Shown: piece by piece, positions 1-5,991 of the stretch
Layout: the number at the start of each line of letters is the position of its first letter
How positions within the stretch are numbered: the stretch's first letter is position 1
Source: Planctomycetota bacterium
Lineage (GTDB): Bacteria > Planctomycetota > Phycisphaerae > Sedimentisphaerales > Anaerohalosphaeraceae
DNA: 8,359 nucleotides
Reading direction: 5' to 3'
Assembly (NCBI GenBank): GCA_012519365.1
Contig: JAAYQH010000274.1
Location: forward strand, 1-8,359
The notes under the pieces: model-generated
What the model was told of the DNA's origin: nothing
What the model saw: only the letters and a program-made list of their open reading frames with translations
The model's database searches: none
Made by a program: the position numbers and the translations under genes

Positions 1-438
1 CTGGTCACCGCGGCGATGCTGGTCGCGGCCGATTACCGACATGGCACAAAAGGATTGCGTCAATTCACGATGGTGATGGCGGTTATTATCGGACTGCTTC
101 AGGGGCTTGCGATTCTGCCGGGCATTTCACGCAGCGGGGCGACCATTTGTGCAGCAATATTGTTGGGCTTAAGGACCCGCTGGGCCATCGAATTTAGTTT
201 TTTAATCTCAATTCCCGCTATTCTGGGGGGGGCATTGATTCAATTCATTAAAAACTTTGACTCCCTGATGAACGGCACACTGAGCCTATCGTATGCGATA
301 ATAGGGATGATTTCGGCGTTTGTGATAGGTATTCTTGCGCTCAAATGCCTGATCCGTTTTTCGAAACGCCGAAAGTTGAAGTATTTTGCTGCCTACTGTG
401 CGGTGGCGGCGATGATAACTTTGGTTTCTTTCTTGTAA
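1..438 (+). CDS. uppP: Undecaprenyl-diphosphatase UppP/BacA, C-terminal part (5' end outside window)
   Basis: This integral membrane phosphatase converts undecaprenyl diphosphate to the monophosphate, recycling the lipid carrier used for peptidoglycan and glycan export. The reading frame is open from base 1 and ends at TAA 436-438, so 145 C-terminal residues are present of a family usually about 260-280 long. The second family signature PGISRSGAT is at residues 40-48 of this fragment; the family usually has PG[TI]SRSGAT, whose Arg and Ser lie in the active site. It is followed by hydrophobic stretches matching the last transmembrane helices, roughly residues 50-75, 90-113 and 123-145. The first signature (EGxTEFLPVSSTGH type) would lie upstream of the window. 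The gene precedes an unrecognised protein after a 62-base gap and sits in the same cluster as uppS, which makes the same lipid carrier. Identity is secure; the true start is not visible. Confidence 0.93.
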   Translation: MVTAAMLVAADYRHGTKGLRQFTMVMAVIIGLLQGLAILPGISRSGATICAAILLGLRTRWAIEFSFLISIPAILGGALIQFIKNFDSLMNGTLSLSYAIIGMISAFVIGILALKCLIRFSKRRKLKYFAAYCAVAAMITLVSFL

Positions 439-500
439 TTTTGCCAAGGTTGTGGGACAATAGAGGAAAGTTTGGGTGCAGTAATTGTGGAGTATGAATT

Positions 501-1253
501 ATGACAAACAGTTTCGGGTCGTTTTGTGACAACTTTTTTGTGGAGATGTGTGTCAATACGCAGCTTGATCTGCCGACGCAGCGCGACACTATTCTTGCAT
601 TTTTCGAGAGAATTCAGAAACAATTTCCACATTTAAGTAATTTTGTGCGTCACGATAGCGGCGAATATTCTCTTGAACAGGAAGAGCAGGCCCAGCGTGT
701 GCGGTGGGTCAGTCTCGAGTTGGATCGCATTATTGCCGGCTGGGCCGAGCCGCAAGACCTCAACGAGGCATACGCATTTCACGCGGCGGTGCTGGAATTG
801 ATTCCCTATATGCTGGGGGTTAGCCCGCTGGATATCGATTCGCTGGATGTGACGTTTTCGATGGATTTTGACTTTCAGGGCAACCATGACGAGGTGATTG
901 CCGAGGCCTTGCTGGGCGGTTCGAGTTTTTCGTCGCTGGCGGAGATTCCCGGTGCTCGGGCGATCGGGTGTTGTCCGTCGTTTATCGTATCGCTGTCGGA
1001 CGATTGCCGTATGCAGGCGCGGGTGGCCGTTGAATCCCGCACGACCGCTTTTGATGTTCGCAACGAAAAATACAAATCCGAAGATCCGATCAGTTTGTAT
1101 TTTACGGTGCGGCAGTATCCGCTGCCCCAGCCGGGCTTCAACACCGCCCAGGCGTATTTGGAGCAGTGTCGGTTGGCTGAGGAACTGATGTTCGAGAAGA
1201 TCATTCCCCATTTTGTCCAGCCGATCAACAATGCCATCGCGCAAAGACGATAA
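501..1253 (+). CDS. Conserved-looking hypothetical protein, 250 residues, soluble
   Basis: I do not recognise a named domain. The protein is soluble, with no signal peptide or membrane segment. The ATG at 501 has TGGAG (488-492) eight bases upstream, a good ribosome-binding site. The N-terminal third (about residues 20-110) is charged and probably helical. The middle (about 118-200) looks beta-rich and contains the striking run FDFQGNHDEVIAEALLGG around residues 122-139. The C-terminal part (about 215-250) is a helix with the motif EELMFEKIIPHFVQPIN. From memory, proteins with a similar GNHDE core occur in planctomycete genomes as unnamed proteins, but I cannot confirm this. It lies between uppP and a small membrane protein, 26 bases before the latter's preferred start, so it is probably co-transcribed. 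Base and codon use look like the neighbours. That it is a real gene is well supported by length, ribosome-binding site and spacing; its function is unknown. Confidence 0.82.
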   Translation: MTNSFGSFCDNFFVEMCVNTQLDLPTQRDTILAFFERIQKQFPHLSNFVRHDSGEYSLEQEEQAQRVRWVSLELDRIIAGWAEPQDLNEAYAFHAAVLELIPYMLGVSPLDIDSLDVTFSMDFDFQGNHDEVIAEALLGGSSFSSLAEIPGARAIGCCPSFIVSLSDDCRMQARVAVESRTTAFDVRNEKYKSEDPISLYFTVRQYPLPQPGFNTAQAYLEQCRLAEELMFEKIIPHFVQPINNAIAQRR

Positions 1254-1265
1254 GGATGTTTTTGC

Positions 1266-1270
1266 AAGGA
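1266..1270 (+). promoter_or_regulatory. Ribosome-binding site deciding the start of the 156-residue membrane protein
   Basis: AAGGA at 1266-1270 is nine bases before the ATG at 1280, a normal spacing. The earlier in-frame ATG at 1256 has only AAGG directly against it (1252-1255), overlapping the preceding stop codon, which is too close to work well. The start at 1280 is therefore preferred. Confidence 0.55.
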
Positions 1271-1279
1271 CCACAAGCC

Positions 1280-1750
1280 ATGACCATTGAAGCGCCTTTG
1301 AGCCGGTATAAAAAGCAGAACTTGATCATTGTGATTGCGGCCCTGTTTGGTTTTGGAATTTGGTTTTATTACGACAGTCATTACGACAAGAATTTTATTG
1401 AGAAACACACGGTCGTCGATGAGCAAGGGCAGAAACAGCCCAACTCCACGTTGTTGTTCAATCAAAAAGCACCTCCGTTTATGTTTGTGCTGGGTGCGGG
1501 GGTTGCGGTTTATTTTTTTGCGGTTCGCAACAAAAAGGTCATTGCTGATGATACCGGCCTGACCGTGGGCGGGAAGACCATTGCATATAATGCGATTGAA
1601 AAAATTGACAAGACCTTTTTTGATCGCAAAGGCTTTTTTGTGATTACGTACAAGGATTCGCAGGGGCAAAGCCGGGAACTGAAGCTCAGCGATCGGACCT
1701 ATGACAACCTGGCGACGGTGCTGGATCATTTGGTCGCCAAAATCAGTTAA
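1280..1750 (+). CDS. Small membrane protein, two helices plus PH-like C-terminal domain, unknown function
   Basis: This is a 156-residue protein from ATG 1280 (164 residues if the poorer ATG at 1256 is used). Two hydrophobic segments are visible, at residues about 14-31 and 66-83, separated by a polar loop of about 34 residues rich in charge. The remaining 70 residues form a soluble domain that looks beta-rich and ends in an amphipathic helix (about 140-155). The pattern of two membrane helices followed by a compact domain containing DDTGLTVGGKTIAYNAIEKI resembles bacterial PH-domain (bPH/YcxB-like) membrane proteins, where a strand-loop-strand carries a xxGLxxxGxxIxWxxI-type signature. Here the usual Trp is replaced by Tyr. 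That resemblance is an inference from pattern only. The gene follows the 250-residue protein by 26 bases and precedes purA by 74 bases, so it probably belongs to the same transcript. No catalytic residues are evident. Confidence 0.78.
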   Translation: MTIEAPLSRYKKQNLIIVIAALFGFGIWFYYDSHYDKNFIEKHTVVDEQGQKQPNSTLLFNQKAPPFMFVLGAGVAVYFFAVRNKKVIADDTGLTVGGKTIAYNAIEKIDKTFFDRKGFFVITYKDSQGQSRELKLSDRTYDNLATVLDHLVAKIS

Positions 1751-1782
1751 ATTATCCGGATGGATTCAAAGAAAAACAAAGG

Positions 1783-1798
1783 CTCGGCGTGCGCCGAG
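1783..1798 (+). other. Perfect hairpin just upstream of purA
   Basis: CTCGGC (1783-1788) and GCCGAG (1793-1798) form a perfect six-pair GC-rich stem with a GTGC loop, extendable by one G-C pair. On the + strand no T-run follows, so it is not a normal terminator for the upstream gene. On the - strand it is followed by a T-rich run (complement of 1770-1780), the shape of a terminator for transcription arriving from the right, although no gene on that strand is supported. It could also act as an mRNA stability or processing stem before purA. Confidence 0.4.
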
Positions 1799-1824
1799 AC
1801 GATGAGTTAAGGGATCAAGATAAA

Positions 1825-3102
1825 ATGAATTGTTGCGTGGCGGGACTTCAATGGGGTGATGAAGGTAAAGGCAAGGTGGTTGACATTCTGGCCGAGAAAA
1901 GCGACATTGTCGTGCGGTATGGTGGCGGGGCCAATGCCGGTCATACAGTTATTATCGACGATAATCGCTTTGCGCTGCATCTGATGCCATCCGGCGCGGT
2001 CCGTCCGGGCACGGTATGTGTCATTGCCAACGGCGTGGTGGTCGATCCGGGTGTGCTGCTGGAAGAAATCGACGGCCTGGCTGAAAAGGGCATTTCGATG
2101 GAGGGGCGGTTGCTGATCAGCGAGAACGCCCATGTGGTGCTGGACTATCACAAACGGGAAGATCGTCTGCGTGAAGAATCTCTGGGCAAGCACAAAATCG
2201 GGACGACCGCCCGGGGCATTGGGCCGTGTTACGCCGATAAAGTGGGGCGGTGTTATGCGGTACGTATGGCCGATTTACGCAATCCGGCGGCCTTGCGTGA
2301 AAAGTTGGAGGATATCGTCGCCTATAAAAACAAGCTCTTCGCGGCATTGTACAACGCTGCGCCGATGGATGCGGGTGAAATTTTTGAAACCTGCTGCCGC
2401 TGGAGCGAGGCGTTGTCCGGCCATATTGTCAATACGACCGAATACTTGTTTTCGGCGCTGGACGCGAAAAAGAACATTCTCTTTGAAGGCGCTCAGGGGG
2501 CCTTGCTGGATCTGGATCACGGCACGTTCCCGTATGTGACCAGTTCCAACGCCAGCACATTGGGGCTTGGCCCCGGCTGCGGCGTCTCGGCCACGGCGGT
2601 CGATGTGTTTCTCGGTGTGGTCAAGGCTTATACGACGCGGGTCGGTGCCGGTCCGTTCCCTACCGAACAGGACAACGAAATCGGCCAATGGATTCGCGAT
2701 CGCGGCCATGAGTATGGGACCACCACCGGCCGGCCCCGTCGGTGCGGCTGGTTCGACGCGGTAGCGGTTCGCTTTACCGCACGGCTTGGCGGTATCCATC
2801 AAATCGCGATGATGCATTTGGATACGCTGGCGGGGCTAAAAGAACTGAAGATTTGCCGGACCTATCGTATCGACGGCAAAGAGACGACCTTTTTCCCCGG
2901 CGATGCCGGCCGGCTGAGCCGTGCCGAATGTGTGTATGAGACTGTTGCCGGCTGGTCGGAAGACCTCACGCGGATTGAGCGATATGCCGATTTGCCCGAT
3001 GCGGTCAAGACGTATGTCGCAATGGTGGAGCGGCTGGTCGGCGTACCGGTTACCCTGCTCGGTGTCGGCCCTAAACGCACACAAATTATTTACAGGGATT
3101 AA
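1825..3102 (+). CDS. purA: Adenylosuccinate synthetase PurA
   Basis: PurA catalyses the GTP-dependent ligation of IMP and aspartate to adenylosuccinate, the first committed step from IMP to AMP, in the cytoplasm. The ATG at 1825 gives 425 residues, close to the 432 of E. coli, and begins directly with the conserved GLQWGDEGKGK P-loop-like segment (residues 7-17, catalytic Asp12). AAGGGA at 1809-1814 is a suitable ribosome-binding site ten bases upstream. A GTG at 1789 would add 12 unconserved residues and fall in a hairpin, so it is disfavoured. Further motifs are GGGANAGHT (33-41, catalytic His40), IGTTARGIGP (125-134), FEGAQG (220-225), LDHGTFPYVTSSN (230-242), TTRVGAGPFPTE (270-281) and the IMP/GTP-binding EYGTTTGRPRRCGWFD (296-311). 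The family usually has TTGRGIGP; here the Gly is Ala129, probably tolerated. uppS starts four bases after the stop, so the two are translationally linked. Identity is certain. Confidence 0.97.
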   Translation: MNCCVAGLQWGDEGKGKVVDILAEKSDIVVRYGGGANAGHTVIIDDNRFALHLMPSGAVRPGTVCVIANGVVVDPGVLLEEIDGLAEKGISMEGRLLISENAHVVLDYHKREDRLREESLGKHKIGTTARGIGPCYADKVGRCYAVRMADLRNPAALREKLEDIVAYKNKLFAALYNAAPMDAGEIFETCCRWSEALSGHIVNTTEYLFSALDAKKNILFEGAQGALLDLDHGTFPYVTSSNASTLGLGPGCGVSATAVDVFLGVVKAYTTRVGAGPFPTEQDNEIGQWIRDRGHEYGTTTGRPRRCGWFDAVAVRFTARLGGIHQIAMMHLDTLAGLKELKICRTYRIDGKETTFFPGDAGRLSRAECVYETVAGWSEDLTRIERYADLPDAVKTYVAMVERLVGVPVTLLGVGPKRTQIIYRD

Positions 3103-3105
3103 CTT

Positions 3106-3885
3106 GTGAGTGAAACACAATTTGAGAAAAAACGTCAGATAACCGCACGGCGGCTGGGGATTTCGCCGAACGCGATCCCCCGTCATATCGCAATTATCCT
3201 GGACGGAAATGGTCGGTGGGCCCTGCAGCGGGGGCTGCCGCGAATCAGCGGCCACGAACAGGGCGGCAAGGCCGTTCAAATTATTGCCCAGCACTGTGTG
3301 GATATCGGCATTGAGTATCTGACATTGTATTCGTTCAGCATGCAGAACTGGAAGCGGCCGGAAGAAGAGGTCAACTTTCTGATGCATTTGATTGCGGCGT
3401 ATCTGGAAGGCATTCGCCCGAACCTGATGCGCGATAACGTGCGGCTGCTGCATTTGGGACGCCGCGAGCGCCTGCCGCAGATGCTGCTGGATGCACTGGA
3501 TGAAACGATGGAGATTACCGGCGTCAATGACGGGATGATTTTGGGGCTTGCCTTGAATTATGGCGCGCGAGAGGAGATTACCGACGCCGTGCGGGCCATT
3601 GCCGAGAAATGCTGCAAGGGAACGCTTAGCCCGGAACAGATTGACGAAAGCTGCGTGAGCAATCATCTGAACACCGCCGGCTGGAAAGATCCCGATTTGG
3701 TCGTGCGGACATCGGGCGAGATGCGTTTGAGCAATTTTCTGCTGTGGCAAATCTCTTACGCCGAGTTTTATGTTACCGATACACTATGGCCGGATTTTTC
3801 GCCGGAGGAACTGGAAAAAGCCATTGTGGCCTACGCTGGTCGTGATCGGCGTTTCGGTAACATCAAGGCCGCAAGGCCGCAATAA
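3106..3885 (+). CDS. uppS: Isoprenyl transferase (undecaprenyl diphosphate synthase) UppS
   Basis: This cis-prenyltransferase condenses isopentenyl diphosphate onto farnesyl diphosphate to make the C55 carrier for cell-wall synthesis. It has 259 residues, close to the family norm of about 250. The start is GTG at 3106 with AGGGA (3094-3098) seven bases upstream, overlapping the end of purA. Visible motifs are HIAIILDGNGRWA (residues 27-39, with the catalytic Asp33), the RxxGH segment (46-50), YSFSxxNWKRPxxEV (75-89), LNYGAREEI (150-158) and the C-terminal diphosphate-binding block DPDLVVRTSGEMRLSNFLLWQ (195-215, Arg201 and Arg207), then WPDF (228-231). A complete, apparently active enzyme. 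In many bacteria cdsA follows directly; here a 261-base structured spacer separates them. The exact chain length of the product cannot be read from sequence. Confidence 0.96.
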   Translation: MSETQFEKKRQITARRLGISPNAIPRHIAIILDGNGRWALQRGLPRISGHEQGGKAVQIIAQHCVDIGIEYLTLYSFSMQNWKRPEEEVNFLMHLIAAYLEGIRPNLMRDNVRLLHLGRRERLPQMLLDALDETMEITGVNDGMILGLALNYGAREEITDAVRAIAEKCCKGTLSPEQIDESCVSNHLNTAGWKDPDLVVRTSGEMRLSNFLLWQISYAEFYVTDTLWPDFSPEELEKAIVAYAGRDRRFGNIKAARPQ

Positions 3886-3893
3886 GGAGTCAG

Positions 3894-4019
3894 ATGGGTC
3901 TATTCGCAGATCGGTTTGTCTATTATGCTATGAAAGGGCGAAATAAAATGGCCGGAGGTGGAGCAAAGCAAAACTGTCGGATAGGGGGTCATAAGCGTAA
4001 AGCCATGACGGGGCGATAG
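3894..4019 (+). CDS. Possible 41-codon small ORF between uppS and cdsA
   Basis: An open frame from ATG 3894 to TAG 4017-4019 has the best-looking ribosome-binding site of the region: AAGGAG at 3884-3889, overlapping the uppS stop codon, four bases before the ATG. The predicted peptide begins MGLFADRFVYYAMKGRNK and is strongly basic and glycine-rich afterwards (ten Lys/Arg, one Asp), with no membrane helix. I recognise no family. Its last third runs through the 5' helices of the structured RNA and its stop codon lies inside one helix arm (4014-4019). It could be a genuine small basic protein, a leader peptide whose translation controls folding of the RNA, the remnant of a start interrupted by insertion of the RNA element, or chance. 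Evidence for translation is only the ribosome-binding site and position. Confidence 0.3.
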   Translation: MGLFADRFVYYAMKGRNKMAGGGAKQNCRIGGHKRKAMTGR

Positions 4020-4131
4020 AACCCTCGCAGTCTTTCGCCTCTTGGGGCTTGAAATGTTAAATACGACCTTTCCGGAGGCTTATGTCTCCGACTGCGTAAC
4101 TTAACGTCTCTTCGGGAGTATCGAAAAAGTT
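3974..4131 (+). ncRNA. Structured RNA element of unassigned family in the uppS-cdsA spacer
   Basis: Hand folding of the + strand gives several mutually consistent helices. P1 pairs 3974-3979 with 4014-4019 (six pairs, one G-U). P2 pairs 3988-3992 with 4005-4009 (GTCAT/ATGAC). P3 is a perfect seven-pair long-range helix, 4026-4032 with 4090-4096 (CGCAGTC/GACTGCG). P4 pairs 4033-4040 with 4045-4054, eight pairs with a two-base bulge and a CTTG tetraloop. P5 pairs 4073-4079 with 4084-4090, seven pairs with a TTAT loop. P6 pairs 4098-4102 with 4127-4131. In addition 4056-4065 can pair with 4095-4105 (five plus four pairs around a small internal loop), giving a pseudoknot with P3 or an alternative fold. 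The first Cs near 4022-4025 can also meet the G-run at 3983-3986. The element ends just before the cdsA ribosome-binding site. Candidates are a cis-regulatory leader or a stand-alone HEARO/IscB omega-RNA-like element; I cannot assign either. The boundaries are approximate. Confidence 0.6.
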
Positions 4132-4137
4132 GAATTT

Positions 4138-4143
4138 GGAAGG
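4138..4143 (+). promoter_or_regulatory. cdsA ribosome-binding site, possibly sequestered
   Basis: GGAAGG at 4138-4143 lies three bases before the cdsA ATG (six bases if GGA 4138-4140 is the core). The unpaired strand CCTTTCC at 4067-4073 in the preceding structured RNA is complementary to it apart from one bulged T. The RNA could therefore hide or expose this site. That is a pairing possibility seen by eye, not a demonstrated switch. Confidence 0.45.
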
Positions 4144-4146
4144 CCC

Positions 4147-5004
4147 ATGCTTAAACATCGCATTCTGTTCGGAACCTTGATGAGCATTTTTTTTGCCGGG
4201 CTGATGCTGTTGGATGGTTGGCTCGACGGCTCGGTGAGCGGTGCGATTGCCGATAAGCCCGTTCAGGCGACATTATTTGTGCTCTTGGCGGCTGGGCTGA
4301 TGGGGCCGGCGCACTTGGAATTGGGCAATTTGGTCAAACAGACCGGCGTGCGGGTGATTTACGTCGCCACCATACCGATTTCTATCCTGTTGGCGACGAT
4401 GCCATACTGGACACAATGGGTCTTCAAGATGTATTCTTCCCAGATTTTCATTCTGGCGATTCCGTTTTCGCTGCTCACGTTGTTTTTGATTCAGGCTATC
4501 CAATATGGAACTGTGGACACGGTGCGCACCGTGTCGGCCTCATTTTTTTCAATTATTTATCTGGGCGTTTTTTGTATGTTTCTTGTCTGGATTCGTGTGT
4601 ATTGGGGGGTCTGGACATTGCTGTTTTTTGTGTTCACCATAAAATCCTCTGATATCGGAGCTTACACGTTTGGCCGCTGGCTGGGTACCCATCCGCTTTG
4701 CCCGGCCATCAGCCCGGGTAAGACGTGGGAGGGCCTTGTCGGCGCCGCGGCGGTTGCGGCGGCGGTATCCTTTGGATTTTCCTCTTTTTGTGATATAATG
4801 ACAGGTTTGCAGGCCGTGATTTTCGGCGCGGTATTCGGCGTGCTGGGGCAATTGGGCGACTTGATTGAGTCGATGATAAAACGCGACGCCGAGGCCAAGG
4901 ATTCGTCCAGCTGTATTCCCGGTTTCGGGGGCCTGCTGGATGTAATGGATTCGCCGCTGGCCACTGCCCCGCTGGCCTTTGCGGTCTTTATGTGGGTTTT
5001 GTAA
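4147..5004 (+). CDS. cdsA: Phosphatidate cytidylyltransferase (CDP-diglyceride synthase) CdsA
   Basis: CdsA makes CDP-diacylglycerol from CTP and phosphatidic acid, the branch point of phospholipid synthesis, in the inner membrane. The 285-residue length is typical. About seven or eight hydrophobic segments are visible (for example 8-24, 41-53, 69-84, 98-117, 131-149, 154-166, 195-215, 221-240). The C-terminal half carries SSDIGAYTFGRWLG (167-180) and ISPGKTWEG (188-196), followed by the family signature at 242-268: SxxKRDxxxKDSxxxxPGFGGLLDVMDS. The acidic and basic residues Lys245, Arg246, Lys251, Asp252, Asp265 and Asp268 are kept. Two signature positions differ from the E. coli form: the His of PGHGG is Phe260 and the Arg of LDRxD is Val266. 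The start at ATG 4147 is supported by GGAAGG and by the usual N-terminal MLKxRxxFG pattern. The next gene begins immediately after the stop. Confidence 0.95.
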   Translation: MLKHRILFGTLMSIFFAGLMLLDGWLDGSVSGAIADKPVQATLFVLLAAGLMGPAHLELGNLVKQTGVRVIYVATIPISILLATMPYWTQWVFKMYSSQIFILAIPFSLLTLFLIQAIQYGTVDTVRTVSASFFSIIYLGVFCMFLVWIRVYWGVWTLLFFVFTIKSSDIGAYTFGRWLGTHPLCPAISPGKTWEGLVGAAAVAAAVSFGFSSFCDIMTGLQAVIFGAVFGVLGQLGDLIESMIKRDAEAKDSSSCIPGFGGLLDVMDSPLATAPLAFAVFMWVL

Positions 5005-5991
5005 GTGGTCTCGATGCAACAGGAACCGTATTTGGAATTAAAGATACAACTTGATTCGGCCGCTCAGCGGCTGGAACTGTTCGGCCAGGCCGATGCGCAT
5101 CTGCGGCTGATTCGAGAGACGCTCAACATTCAAATCGGCGCGCGAAACGGTACGGTCATTTTGCAAGGGGGCACGACCGCGGTGCGGATGGCCGCCGATG
5201 TGATTGATCGGATGCAGAAGCGTCTGAACGAATGCGGCGCATTGAGCGAATCGGATGTCCGCGAGTTGCTGAGCCAGTCCGAAAGTCAGATTGTGCCGAC
5301 CCCGTCCAATGTCATTGAGGTCTATTCCCGCAAGGGAGTGATTGAGCCGTTTACAGCCGGGCAGCTTGGCTATATCGAAACAATGCTCGCCAACGATCTG
5401 ACATTTTGTATTGGGCCAGCCGGAACAGGGAAGACCTATCTGGCAGTGGCAGTGGCGGTTTCGATGTTGCGAAAAAAACAAATTCGCAAGATTGTTCTGG
5501 CTCGCCCGGCGGTCGAGGCGGGCGAACGGCTCGGCTTTTTGCCAGGCGACTTGCAGGCCAAGGTCAATCCCTATTTGAGGCCGCTGTTTGACAGCCTGGA
5601 AGATATGATGGAATTTGGCCAGATGCGCAAATTTATCGAAATGGATATCATCGAAATTATTCCATTGGCGTTTATGCGCGGCCGAACACTTAATGAAGCG
5701 GTTATCCTTTGCGACGAGGCGCAGAATACTTCTGCTTCCCAGATGCTGATGTTTCTGACGCGCCTTGGACGCGGCTCCAAGATGATTGTTACCGGCGACA
5801 TTACCCAGGTTGATTTGGCGGATGGTCAAATCAGCGGGCTGGTGGATGCCATTCGAACGCTCAGCGGCATCGAAGGGATCGGCGTTGTGGAACTTGAAAA
5901 AGCCGACATTGTTCGCCATAAACTTGTCCACAAAATCGTCCAGGCCTACGACGACAAAAAGCAGAGAAAAATGTCGCAGCGTGAGGATTGA
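5005..5991 (+). CDS. phoH: PhoH-family ATPase (YbeZ-like)
   Basis: This is a cytoplasmic P-loop ATPase of the PhoH/YbeZ family, known as a partner of YbeY in ribosome maturation and RNA metabolism and suspected of helicase activity. It has 328 residues from GTG 5005. An ATG at 5014 is an equally plausible start, since neither has a strong ribosome-binding site. The N-terminal 75 residues form the small alpha-beta domain usual in these proteins (RLELFGQADAHLRLI at 22-36). The Walker A GPAGTGKT is at 137-144, the family block RPAVEAGERLGFLPGDLQ at 167-184, LAFMRGRTLN at 221-230, Walker B VILCDEAQNT at 233-242 (Asp237, Glu238), and TGDITQVDL at 263-271. All nucleotide-binding motifs are intact. 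The start codon directly follows the cdsA stop, and the next gene begins at the end of this one, so translation is coupled. ybeY lies one gene downstream, the classic association. Confidence 0.95.
   Translation: MVSMQQEPYLELKIQLDSAAQRLELFGQADAHLRLIRETLNIQIGARNGTVILQGGTTAVRMAADVIDRMQKRLNECGALSESDVRELLSQSESQIVPTPSNVIEVYSRKGVIEPFTAGQLGYIETMLANDLTFCIGPAGTGKTYLAVAVAVSMLRKKQIRKIVLARPAVEAGERLGFLPGDLQAKVNPYLRPLFDSLEDMMEFGQMRKFIEMDIIEIIPLAFMRGRTLNEAVILCDEAQNTSASQMLMFLTRLGRGSKMIVTGDITQVDLADGQISGLVDAIRTLSGIEGIGVVELEKADIVRHKLVHKIVQAYDDKKQRKMSQRED

Noticed and set aside
450..500. Sigma-70-type promoter before the 250-residue protein.
   Set aside because: Partial -35-like and -10-like hexamers occur but not at an acceptable spacing and position relative to the start codon.
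1760..1810. A 16-codon ORF upstream of purA (ATG 1760, TAA 1808-1810).
   Set aside because: It is very short, has no convincing ribosome-binding site and no stalling-type or repeated residues; most likely chance.
3961..4030. Possible c-di-GMP-I (GEMM) riboswitch, because of GCAAAGC and GCGTAAAGCC segments.
   Set aside because: The spacing and helices do not fit: there is no GNRA-capped hairpin between the two conserved segments and the second half lacks the expected receptor stem.
3974..4131. tmRNA, RNase P RNA or group II intron fragment.
   Set aside because: No tRNA-like ends or tag-coding frame, no RNase P conserved core, and no recognisable intron domain V hairpin.
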